The position numbers and the translations under genes were made by a program. Positions 16,036-24,048 of a stretch of 64,000 nt of DNA are shown piece by piece. The stretch is from positions 45,108-109,107 of the forward strand of contig NZ_JBHLWI010000029.1 of the NCBI RefSeq assembly GCF_042432905.1. Direction: 5' to 3'. Numbering within the stretch: the stretch's first letter is position 1; each line of letters opens with the position of its first letter. The notes beneath the pieces were generated by a model that searched no databases, was not told the origin of the DNA, and saw nothing but the letters and a program-made list of their open reading frames with translations. This stretch comes from Fontibacter flavus (GTDB lineage: Bacteria > Bacteroidota > Bacteroidia > Cytophagales > Cyclobacteriaceae).

Positions 16036-17832
16036 ATGCCCGAATCATTTACTTCTGTTCATAGTTTCCATATTCCTGTTATGGGATTGGGTTTTACTGT
16101 TGATTCACCATTAAAAGTCGCGAAATTTGGCATTTCTTCTGTCGTGTCCATTATGGATGATCACTTATTGGAGGAAATGCGTAGATTATATAGCAGAAAA
16201 CTCGCTGTTCCCTATATCCCAATTGATGATAAAATGGAGGACTATAGGGCAAAAAGAATTACTGCGTACCTGAATTTGCTGCATGATGAAGTAATCAGGC
16301 AAATAGAAGCCATCAAGTCTCAGGATTTTGAGACTGGAAAGGATATCGAGCAATATTTTGAGCTACTGCCCAATTCCCATCCATCCAAAAAAATGTATCA
16401 TCAAATGCTACAATCACAGGGAAATGAAAAACGGGAACTGCAGGCTCTTTTAAAGCGATCTGTTCTTCCGGGGAACATTGATGTCAATATCATGACCAAG
16501 GTAGATAAGATTAATTTTGACAATGAAGGTAATGAGTTGCCAAGGGAATATTCTGATGCTTTGTCTGCCTTAAGGGGATTTGCCAATAGTAAGGTTAATG
16601 GATCAGTGGTGTTTTCAGCTGGGATGAATCCGGCTCTTTTCAGTTATGCGGAGCAGTTTGCGGATTTTTTTCCAGATGCAAACGGAAAGATCAAAAAAGG
16701 AATCATCCTGAAAGTCTCTGATTATAGGTCAGCATTGATACAAGGTAGATTCTTGGCCAAAAAAGGTCTTTGGGTGTCAGAATTCAGGATTGAATCAGGA
16801 CTCAATTGTGGAGGTCATGCTTTTGCTACTGATGGCTTGTTGATTGGCCCCATTTTGGAAGAGTTTAAAACGAATAGAGATACTCTCACCCAAACACTTT
16901 GGACCAGTTGTCAGCAGGTTTTACAGGAAAAGGGAATGCCTGAAATGCCAGCTGGTTTAAAACCAAAAATAACTTACCAAGGCGGTATAGGCAATGCCCG
17001 TGAAAACCAGTTTCTGATGGAATATTATGAGTTGGATGGCACTGGTTGGGGCAGCCCATTTTTACTTGTTCCAGAAGCTACAAGTGTGGACGAAGATACT
17101 TTGCAGAGATTAATCAATGCCAGGAAATCAGATTTTTATCTGAGTCATGCTTCTCCGCTAGGTATTCCGTTTAATAATCTCCGAAACAGTAGTGGAGAGG
17201 ATCAAAGAAAGGCCAGGATTGCAAAAAACAGACCGGGAAGCCCTTGTTATAAAAAATTCCTGACATTTAGTACTGAATTTTCAGATAAGGCCATCTGCAC
17301 GGCTTCCAGGGAATACCAAAACCTGAAAATCAAAAAATTCGAAGCCGGAGAAACGACCAAACGGGAACTCGATGAAGTGCTGGCAAAAGACTGTCTTTGT
17401 GAAGGATTGAGCGCTCCTGCTATATTGAATGCGGGAGGAACACCTAAGCGGAATTTGAATGCGGTAACCATTTGTCCAGGACCTAACCTTGCTTATTTCA
17501 AAGGTATATTCAGTCTTAAAGAGATGGTAGACCATATTTATGGAAAAATCAACCTTAATCTTGACCCTGAAAGACCCCATGTATTCATTAAAGAACTTCA
17601 ACTTTATGTTCAGCACTTAAAAGTAGAAATAGAAAAAACCATTCCTGAAAAGACTGCCAAATACGAATCTTACATTGAAAAATTCAAAAAGAATCTGCAG
17701 GATGGGATTCAATATTACCAAGAGTTGTCAGAGCAGATTTCTTTGGATACAGAGGAGATTTTGGACAAGATGAAAGTTCAGCTGGAAGGTATAAAAGAGG
17801 AAATTCAAGGCCTGGTTCCACAACTCACCTAA
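16036..17832 (+). CDS. Uncharacterised protein with nitronate monooxygenase/PfaD-like barrel features
   Basis: A 598-aa protein I do not recognise as a named family. Residues 11-42 (FHIPVMGLGFTVDSPLKVAK...ISSVVSIMDD) resemble the first strand and FMN loop of a nitronate monooxygenase-type TIM barrel. Residues 257-261 (NCGGH), 316-318 (GGI) and 339-348 (GSPFLLVPEA) resemble the GGHxG, phosphate-binding GGIG and GTxFLxxxE motifs of that superfamily. Seven cysteines (258, 292, 404, 421, 453, 455, 480), four of them clustered at 421-480, could bind an Fe-S cluster. The C-terminus (about 525-598) is a coiled coil. It is followed 14 nt later by queD and preceded by an FNR-type site. Assignment to the flavin-barrel fold is inference. 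Confidence 0.5.
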   Translation: MPESFTSVHSFHIPVMGLGFTVDSPLKVAKFGISSVVSIMDDHLLEEMRRLYSRKLAVPYIPIDDKMEDYRAKRITAYLNLLHDEVIRQIEAIKSQDFETGKDIEQYFELLPNSHPSKKMYHQMLQSQGNEKRELQALLKRSVLPGNIDVNIMTKVDKINFDNEGNELPREYSDALSALRGFANSKVNGSVVFSAGMNPALFSYAEQFADFFPDANGKIKKGIILKVSDYRSALIQGRFLAKKGLWVSEFRIESGLNCGGHAFATDGLLIGPILEEFKTNRDTLTQTLWTSCQQVLQEKGMPEMPAGLKPKITYQGGIGNARENQFLMEYYELDGTGWGSPFLLVPEATSVDEDTLQRLINARKSDFYLSHASPLGIPFNNLRNSSGEDQRKARIAKNRPGSPCYKKFLTFSTEFSDKAICTASREYQNLKIKKFEAGETTKRELDEVLAKDCLCEGLSAPAILNAGGTPKRNLNAVTICPGPNLAYFKGIFSLKEMVDHIYGKINLNLDPERPHVFIKELQLYVQHLKVEIEKTIPEKTAKYESYIEKFKKNLQDGIQYYQELSEQISLDTEEILDKMKVQLEGIKEEIQGLVPQLT

Positions 17833-17845
17833 TGTTCTAAAATCA

Positions 17846-18256
17846 ATGTTGAGCATTACCAAAATTTTCACCTTTGAAACTGCCCATAGAATCAGTTCCT
17901 ATCTAGGGGCCTGCCAGCATATTCATGGGCACAGTTATAAATTGCACGTTACCATCACAGGAGAGGAAGTTGGAGAAGATGACATGTTATTGGATTTCAA
18001 AATTCTCAAGCAAATAGTCAAAGATGTCATCGTAGATCCCATAGACCATGCCATCATGCTCAAAAGGAATGAGGTGAATGAACGGGATTTTGGAAAAATG
18101 GAGGAAAAAATATTCTGGATGGCTTCGGAACCAACAGCTGAGAGAATGTTGGAATGGATGGCGAATCAACTCCAACAAAAATTGCCCAACCAAATCCATT
18201 TAAAAAGACTGAGGTTATTTGAAACTGAAAATTCTTTTGCAGAATGGGAAAAATAA
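17846..18256 (+). CDS. queD: 6-carboxytetrahydropterin synthase QueD / 6-pyruvoyl-tetrahydropterin synthase family
   Basis: A 136-aa T-fold enzyme. The zinc-binding histidines are in FETAHRI (about residue 16) and in HIHGHSY, the catalytic Cys lies in the CxxxHGH motif (CQHIHGH), a further His is in DHAIML, and the substrate-binding Glu is in LFETENSFAEW. QueD converts dihydroneopterin triphosphate to 6-carboxytetrahydropterin for queuosine; close relatives make other pterins. No queC, queE or queF lies nearby. Its operon partner is the uncharacterised flavoenzyme-like gene 14 nt upstream, so a non-queuosine pterin role is possible. Confidence 0.87.
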   Translation: MLSITKIFTFETAHRISSYLGACQHIHGHSYKLHVTITGEEVGEDDMLLDFKILKQIVKDVIVDPIDHAIMLKRNEVNERDFGKMEEKIFWMASEPTAERMLEWMANQLQQKLPNQIHLKRLRLFETENSFAEWEK

Positions 18257-18267
18257 TAAAAGATATA

Positions 18268-18298
18268 TTTGTCCGATAATAAAGTATTCGTATCTTTG
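18268..18298 (+). promoter_or_regulatory. Consensus Bacteroidota promoter of the ScdA_N/NnrS-like operon
   Basis: TTTG (18268-18271), a 19-nt spacer and TATCTTTG (18291-18298) match the TTTG-N19-TAnnTTTG consensus at every constrained position. Transcription should begin near 18305, immediately before the hairpin at 18310. Confidence 0.6.
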
Positions 18299-18309
18299 AA
18301 TTGTTACAC

Positions 18310-18334
18310 AAGGGAGTCAAATGGCTCCCTTTTC
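18310..18334 (+). terminator. Terminator-like hairpin between queD and the ScdA_N gene
   Basis: AAGGGAG-TCAAATGG-CTCCCTT is a perfect 7-bp stem followed by a short T run. It may end queD transcription. Because a strong promoter lies just upstream at 18268-18298, it would also fall in the leader of the next operon and could attenuate it. Confidence 0.5.
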
Positions 18335-18345
18335 AAAAAACATAT

Positions 18346-18365
18346 AAAGGATAAAATTATCCTTT
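18346..18365. promoter_or_regulatory. Perfect 20-bp AAAGGATA-N4-TATCCTTT palindrome
   Basis: AAAGGATA-AAAT-TATCCTTT, with matching flanking T and A. It ends 10 nt before the ATG of the ScdA_N gene, so a bound protein would block transcription or sit over the start. The same perfect palindrome is found before the fasciclin gene (31322-31341). It is a candidate operator for an NO-responsive Rrf2/NsrR-type repressor; the binding protein is inferred. Confidence 0.65.
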
Positions 18366-18375
18366 AATATACTTC

Positions 18376-18582
18376 ATGTTTATGAAAAGTTTCGAAGAAT
18401 TCTCCTTACGGGAAATAATGCAGGCAGATTCAAGAGCAGAAAGTGTATTTCGTTCTATTGGAGTCAATACCATGTTGGAAAAGGAAAAAACAGTGAAGGA
18501 AATATGCACGAACTACCTCATTCACCCGGAAGAGGTATTGGACCAAATAGTGGAAGAGCTTTATAAATATTCTTATAGATAG
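18376..18582 (+). CDS. Stand-alone ScdA_N (DUF542) domain protein
   Basis: A 68-aa protein consisting only of the DUF542 domain found at the N-terminus of the iron-sulfur repair protein ScdA/RIC/YtfE (LREIMQADSRAESVFRSIGV, ICTNYLIHPEEVLDQI). The hemerythrin domain of full-length ScdA is absent. A Cys sits in KEICTNY rather than in the GIDFC motif of classical ScdA; here the equivalent stretch reads GVNTM, so the motif Cys is missing. It lies 18 nt before the NnrS-like gene, behind a perfect AAAGGATA palindrome. A role in NO damage repair is inferred. A second ATG at 18382 is an equally good start. Confidence 0.75.
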   Translation: MFMKSFEEFSLREIMQADSRAESVFRSIGVNTMLEKEKTVKEICTNYLIHPEEVLDQIVEELYKYSYR

Positions 18583-18600
18583 AATCAAAAAAATATAACC

Positions 18601-19743
18601 ATGAAGGCTCTAAAACCAATCTATTTGTTTCCATTTGTCCTGATAGCTTTAGTCACAGGAATGGTTGGAGGGTGGATCCGCATTGGCTATACTGAAATTG
18701 CAATATCAGGATCAGCTGCCAATCATGGTATCTTAATGGTCGGAGGATTTTTAGGCACCTTGATTTCTTTAGAGAGAGCCATGGTGATGAGGCATAAGGT
18801 TTGGTTAGTTGTTCCGTTGATAAGTGGATTATCCATCCCGGTTTTGTTGTTGCTGGGATGGCCCACTTTCGGAATAGCTATGATGTTGTCTGCAAGTTTA
18901 GGACTGATGGGTATTATGTACTTGCAGAGTTTGCGTCATCCTGCTTTATATCAATATGTAATGAGTGTTGGGGCATTGTCCTGGATGTTGGGTAATTTTT
19001 CGTTGCTGTATACAGGTTTTGTCCCAGGTGCTGTGCCTTGGTGGATTGGATTTGTGCTGTTCACCATTGTAGGAGAGCGTTTAGAATTGAGTAAATTTTT
19101 ACCTACGCCTGTCATCGCCAAAAAAGCATTGGTTTGGCTATTGGCGGCCTTCTTTATTGGTCTTTGGTTACCGTTTCATGATTATGGTAATTGGTTGATG
19201 GGAGCTGCAATCATTTTTATGTCATTTTGGTTACTGCATTTTGATATGGCCAAAGTGGCTGCTCAGAAAAGCAAGCAATTTAAATATATAGGAATAGGTC
19301 TCAGGGTGGGTTATTTTTGGCTTACCCTACATGGTATCATCCTGACATTCATGACCGCTCATAGTTTCCACTATGATTTATATATCCATACTTTTTTCCT
19401 TGGATTTACTTTTTCCATGATTTGGGCACATGCTCCGATCATTTTACCCATGATTCTTAATATTAAGATAAACTTATACCACCCCATTCTTTGGATTGGA
19501 TGGAGCATTTTCCAACTGAGTTTGTTAGGCAGAATTTTGAGCAGTGTCTTTGGAATATATGAATGGCGGACACTCTTCGGAGTGATCAATGGCTATTCAA
19601 TATTGGCTCAATTTGCCTTAATGGCCGGAATTGTATTCTATAGTAAAGTCACAGAAAAAAAACTAAAAGTAGTTTCCAACCGACCAATAGAAAACAATCA
19701 TCATCTCAAAACTACGAAACATGAAATGGACAGCGTGATATAA
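18601..19743 (+). CDS. NnrS-like polytopic membrane protein
   Basis: A 380-aa protein with about 12 hydrophobic helices. Histidines are placed as possible haem/metal ligands inside or at the ends of helices (ANHGILMVGG near residue 41, LHGIILTF, HTFFLGFTFSMIWAHAPII). NnrS proteins are haem-copper membrane proteins that relieve NO stress and are often regulated by NsrR or NNR. Similarity is judged from the pattern ANHG...ISLERA and from co-occurrence with the ScdA_N gene, so the name is moderately sure. The gene is in an operon with the ScdA_N gene and ends 44 nt before the copper-locus gene. Confidence 0.55.
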   Translation: MKALKPIYLFPFVLIALVTGMVGGWIRIGYTEIAISGSAANHGILMVGGFLGTLISLERAMVMRHKVWLVVPLISGLSIPVLLLLGWPTFGIAMMLSASLGLMGIMYLQSLRHPALYQYVMSVGALSWMLGNFSLLYTGFVPGAVPWWIGFVLFTIVGERLELSKFLPTPVIAKKALVWLLAAFFIGLWLPFHDYGNWLMGAAIIFMSFWLLHFDMAKVAAQKSKQFKYIGIGLRVGYFWLTLHGIILTFMTAHSFHYDLYIHTFFLGFTFSMIWAHAPIILPMILNIKINLYHPILWIGWSIFQLSLLGRILSSVFGIYEWRTLFGVINGYSILAQFALMAGIVFYSKVTEKKLKVVSNRPIENNHHLKTTKHEMDSVI

Positions 19744-19787
19744 ATCACAGATTCATGTCAAATGAACACTAACTTTGTAAGTTTAAA

Positions 19788-20162
19788 ATGTACAAAAGTA
19801 TCTCCCATATCCTGCTATCAATCGTCATCCTGTTGAATGGTATGGGGTACTCTTTGATTCAGGCAGATTTTGTGCTCAATAGGGAGACTATTTCAGAATT
19901 GTTTTGTATCAATCAGGATAAACCTGAACTGGCCTGTGATGGTAAATGTGAACTGGACAGAAGGTTAGGAGAGGCCCAGGAACATGAGGAAAATAGAAAA
20001 ACTTTTGTACAGGAAGAAGTATTGCTGATGTATACTTTACCGGCAAAAGGATACCACATTGAAACATATTGGAAAGAATTTCATCCGATTTTTGGGGTTT
20101 TGGATGTATTTGAAATTGATTTTCTAAACGACAAGGATTTTTTTCACCCGCCACGGAGCTAA
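19788..20162 (+). CDS. Small exported Cys-containing protein of the copper receptor locus
   Basis: A 124-aa protein with an N-terminal hydrophobic segment (about residues 5-25) and a conserved-looking FCINQDKPELACDGKCELDRRL region in which three Cys are spaced C-x10-C-x3-C. Proteins of this type are common in Bacteroidota next to copper TonB-dependent receptors; the cysteines and His may bind copper in the periplasm, but function is unproven. The receptor gene follows at 20330. A weak FNR-like half site (GTCAA with a poor partner) lies at 19748-19761. Confidence 0.65.
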   Translation: MYKSISHILLSIVILLNGMGYSLIQADFVLNRETISELFCINQDKPELACDGKCELDRRLGEAQEHEENRKTFVQEEVLLMYTLPAKGYHIETYWKEFHPIFGVLDVFEIDFLNDKDFFHPPRS

Positions 20163-20329
20163 TCTTAATCTATAATGGATTTTTAGGTCATTTTGCTTGA
20201 TGTGTCAGCCCTAGGGTTTAGTGAGACACTGCGCTAAAATGATAAAAACCTGTTTCTTATTTCAAGTACAAGAAAAAAGATGGGGTATGCTTACCCAATA
20301 AACCATTCATTCATTAAGAATTTTCAGTT

Positions 20330-22600
20330 ATGAAAACATATCATTATTCCCTCAAAAATATATTTGTGGCTTTGGCATTCTTTGCCTTAATGGTAAGTAC
20401 AACAGAGGCCCGGCAATCATCTTCATTTCAAGTTCTCGATCACAACACCCATGAACCCATTATTGGTCTAATCTATCATTATGCGGACCAAAAAGGGGTC
20501 TCGGATGATAATGGTTTTATCAAACTGACTTTTGTTCCAGGAGAAATACTTCATCTAAGTCATGTCAATTATGGTAAGTGGAGCTTGAATGAAGAACAAG
20601 TACAATAGCTTTTGTTAAGTGGTAAGCTTTACCGACAAGAGCAACTCTTCAACTTACAACCTATTTCAGTGATTTCACTGAAAATGGCTGATGAAAAAGA
20701 TAAAAAAATTGTCATCTCAGACCAGGAAAGGCTTCATCATGATGCCGGAGCCATCCTGAACCTGAATCCGGTAGTCAATGGTATCCGCAAAAGCGGTGCT
20801 TTTGCTTTTGATCCGGTGATGCGGGGATTTAAATACGATCAGTTGAACATCGTCATAGATGGTCTTCAGTCTGCAGCCGCAGCTTGCCCAAACCGAATGG
20901 ATCCACCTACTTCACAAATAGCCCTGAACAGGATTAAGCAGGTTGAAATTTTGAAAGGACCACACGCCCTAAGGTATGGCATTGGATTGGGAGGAACGAT
21001 TAATTTTATCCAGGAAGATCCTCATTTTTCAATGGATAAAGGGGTATATGGCAGGTTTTCTTCCATGTATGAATCCAATGGGAATGTGTTTAGAAATGAA
21101 GGAAGAGTGGGTTTCCATGGTCAAAATCATGATATCGGAGTAATGGGTTCTTGGTCCAAAGGAACAGATTATGTGGATGGGGATGGCAATGCAGTTCCTT
21201 CGAGTTTTATGAGAGGAACAGTGGGGATGTACGGTGATTTCAGAATAGGGTCCAGGGATTTAATACAGGTCACGGTAAACAGAAATTTTGCCAGAGATGT
21301 GGATTTTCCAACTTTGAACATGGACCTTAGGTCTGATGATACCTGGATGGCCAGTATCAGACATACCAAAACCCATTCCGGTCCCCATCTTCAGAAATGG
21401 ACCACCTCTGCTTATGCTTCTTTGGTAGATCACCTGATGGACAATAGGTTGAGAGAGCTGAGTCCAAGAATGATGAATGCCACTACTCCTGCCAAGACCG
21501 AGCATATTGGTGCAAGGACAGAAGGGACCTGGCAATTGGGTAAAGCCAAACTATTTACCGGCGCTGACTTCAGGACTGAGGCAGCGGAAGGAATAAGGGA
21601 AAGAGAATTTTTGATGGGGCCTAATGCGGGAAAAATATTTTATGACAATGCCTGGCAAGACTCCAGAATTAACAAAACAGGGTTGTTTGGATCATACCAT
21701 TTACCTGTAGGCGAATATGTGTTTAGTTTGGCGGGTCGCTTGGATGTGAACCAGGCTCAGGCCAATGACAATGCAGTGGAGTTTGTGCAGGTAAATCCTG
21801 AGACTTCTGTCATTCAACTAAATCCTGGAATTTCCAGTGGTTTAAAAAGAGATTTGGGCGATAAGTTCAATATAGGTCTTTGGTTGGCAAGGGTTCAACG
21901 CAGTGGAAGCATTACTGAAAGGTTTATCAATTATTTCCCAGTTGGAGTAGATCCTTATGAAATGGTCGGAAACCCTGAATTGAATCCCGAAACTAATAAC
22001 CAATTGGATTTGGTATTGGGTTATCAGGCATCCAAAATATCAGCAGAAGTAAATTTCTTTGCGGCTTATTTGACTAATTATATCACAGCTGAAAAAGTTG
22101 ATTTGACACCCCGACTACCAACTAGTCCTGGCGTAAGACAATATGTGAATATTGATGAGGCCATGAAAACAGGCTTTGAACTTGCAGTCAATCATTTAAT
22201 TGGATATGGTATTAGCCAGCAATTGATGTTGGCTTATACCCGTGGTCAAAATTTATCCGCAGGTGAGGCATTACCCGAAATTGCACCGATGGATTTGAGG
22301 TATTTCCTTTTGGGCAATCACCTTAATAACCGCCTACATACAGCCATCAGGTTGAGACATGTGGTCGCTCAGAAAATGATTTCAAAAAGCTTTGGTGAAA
22401 GGGAAACCCCAAGTTTCACAATACTGGATATTGATGCCAGCTATTCTTTGACAAACTCAATTGCTGTTAAAGTTGGTGCCCAAAACCTTTTGGATCAGGC
22501 ATATTATGAGCACTTGAACAGACCGTTTGGGGCAGACAGAAGACCAATGTATGCTCCGGGCAGGAACTTCTTCGTGATGCTCAGTGTAAAGTTCCCTTAA
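20330..22600 (+). pseudogene. OprC/NosA-like copper TonB-dependent receptor interrupted by an in-frame amber codon
   Basis: A signal peptide, then a carboxypeptidase-regulatory-like domain (FQVLDHNTHEPIIG) up to codon 92. Codon 93 is TAG (20606-20608). The same frame continues without another stop for 662 codons as plug plus 22-strand barrel (VIDGLQSAAAACPNRMDPPT, GPHALRYGIGLGGTINFI, terminal FFVMLSVKF). CPNRM is the CxxxM copper-binding motif of OprC/NosA, which import copper and supply NosZ. A CAG to TAG change would explain the stop because a Gln fits there. As read, the receptor cannot be made full length except by readthrough. An internal TTG (20612) would lack a signal peptide. A sequencing error is possible. 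Confidence 0.8.
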
Positions 22601-22629
22601 GCGATACCATTTGTTGAGATAATAAATTA

Positions 22630-22668
22630 GCCCTTGCAGGAAACTATAAGCTTACTGCAGGGGCATTT
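22630..22668 (+). terminator. Terminator after the TonB receptor
   Basis: GCCCTTGCAG pairs with CTGCAGGGGC (one G-T wobble) around a 15-nt loop, followed by ATTTT. It lies between convergent genes and could serve both. Confidence 0.65.
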
Positions 22669-22695
22669 TAAGTCTTCGCTATAGAGTTATAGGAA

Positions 22696-23319
22696 TCAGT
22701 GTTTTTTACGGAAAGTGCAGAAAGTATAATTCTGTACGTTATCAGAAGGTGTGAAATGATCAATATTGAAACATTTGATCGGTTCAAAATATGGACTGAA
22801 TACCTGTTTCAACTCATCGATAGCGTACTTTCGGACTGGCAGACCACTACATTTTCCGGGCCCATTTTCAGAAAATGTTCCGACGAACAGAAGCCCGTTT
22901 TCTTTCAAAGCATTTTTGGCATGCTCAACGTACTTTTGGATATCTTTTTCTTCCAACAAAAAGTGAAAGGCTGCCCTATCATGCCAAACATTATATTTGT
23001 TGGACACACTGAATTCTAGGACATCTGAAACAATCCAATGAATATTTTGACCAGATTCTTTAAATCGTGCTTTCGCTTTCTCAATGGCTTTGGTAGCGAT
23101 ATCCAAAACTGAAATATGTTTGTATCCCATTTGGGCCAAATTGTCCACCAAGTAACTTTCACCGCCACCTATATCAATAATATTAGTATCTAATGGAACA
23201 TTCAATTCCTCAAAAAATGAAAGTGATACCATTGGTTTTTGTTGGTACCAGCCCACTTCTTGGTGGTTTTTGGTTTCATAAATTTTTTCCCAGTGTTGTT
23301 TAAATGACAGATTATCCAT
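22696..23319 (-). CDS. Class I SAM-dependent methyltransferase
   Basis: A 207-aa protein from the ATG at 23319 (the frame opens at 23343, but MDNLSFKQHWEKIYETK is the typical start of this family). SAM-binding motif I is IIDIGGGESYLVDNL (about residues 48-62), followed by acidic SVLDIATKAIEKAK and the motif IV region WHDRAAFHFL. It resembles methyltransferases acting on small molecules such as thiols or thiocyanate in Bacteroidota, but the substrate cannot be told. It stands alone, convergent with the TonB receptor and divergent from the second Rrf2 gene. Confidence 0.8.
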   Translation of the reverse strand: MDNLSFKQHWEKIYETKNHQEVGWYQQKPMVSLSFFEELNVPLDTNIIDIGGGESYLVDNLAQMGYKHISVLDIATKAIEKAKARFKESGQNIHWIVSDVLEFSVSNKYNVWHDRAAFHFLLEEKDIQKYVEHAKNALKENGLLFVGTFSENGPGKCSGLPVRKYAIDELKQVFSPYFEPIKCFNIDHFTPSDNVQNYTFCTFRKKH

Positions 23320-23610
23320 GATTTTTTTAATTGCTACCAACAAATAACGTTTTTAAACCGTTAATCCTTTGTGTGAAAGATCACGGATAAATAGATGAAA
23401 ATATCTTTTTTTTGAAGATGATCAAAATTAACTTGCGCAGCCACTTATGACCGATAGAATACATGTCTATCAATCATTCTAATAACCTGAAAATTGGGAT
23501 TCTTGAGCATTTCTCTGGTTTCAACAAAAATCCATTAATTTAATTGGATTAAAGTATCAGTGATTTCCTACTCGAATCATCTACAAGTAAAGTATTAATT
23601 AAATAATAAC

Positions 23611-24048
23611 ATGTTTTCAAAAGCCTGTCAATACGGTATCAGATCTGTGATCTATATATGGAAGCAAAGTCTCCATGGCAACAAAGTTGGAGCAAAAGAA
23701 ATAGCCGAACATGTTGATGCTCCTGAACCTTTTACTGCAAAGATCTTACAGGATCTTGTGCGCAAGAAAATAGTTGGCTCTATGAAAGGACCTACAGGGG
23801 GGTTTTATGTAGATAAAGAGCATGAAAAATATACATTGAAAGATCTTGTGGTGGCCATTGATGGAGATCAATTATTCAATGGCTGTAGCTTAGGTCTGAA
23901 CCAATGCTCAGAGACTAATCCCTGTCCGTTACACAAAGAAGTGGTTAAGGTTAGAACTCATGTAATTACTATGTTGACCAAAAAGAGCCTCAAGCAGTTA
24001 GCAGAGGAAGTGGAAAACGGGGAGACTGTTCTGGCCAGATTTGCTTAA
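23611..24048 (+). CDS. Second Rrf2-family regulator, NsrR-like
   Basis: A 145-aa Rrf2 protein, paralogous to the one at 7817: N-terminal ACQYGIRSVIYI, wing MKGPTGGFYVDKE, and cysteines 92, 99 and 105 with the same x6/x5 spacing, so it probably carries an Fe-S cluster. TTAATTAA (23595-23602) precedes the start, as at the first Rrf2 gene. Its 3' end overlaps the convergent ccsBA gene by 4 nt. It is a plausible controller of nrf or copper genes; targets are unknown. Confidence 0.85.
   Translation: MFSKACQYGIRSVIYIWKQSLHGNKVGAKEIAEHVDAPEPFTAKILQDLVRKKIVGSMKGPTGGFYVDKEHEKYTLKDLVVAIDGDQLFNGCSLGLNQCSETNPCPLHKEVVKVRTHVITMLTKKSLKQLAEEVENGETVLARFA

Noticed and set aside
18258..18277. Possible AAAGGATA palindrome (AAAAGATA-TATT-TGTCCGAT)
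   Set aside because: Only 5 of 8 right-arm bases fit, and TTTG here serves as the -33 element of the promoter at 18268-18298.
19748..19761. FNR-type site before the small copper-locus gene (CAGAT-TCAT-GTCAA)
   Set aside because: Only one half matches; the distance and the absence of a -7 box do not support it.
20612..22600. Receptor gene starting de novo at TTG 20612
   Set aside because: It would lack a signal peptide and part of the N-terminal domain that lies in the same frame just upstream; a broken single gene is more likely.
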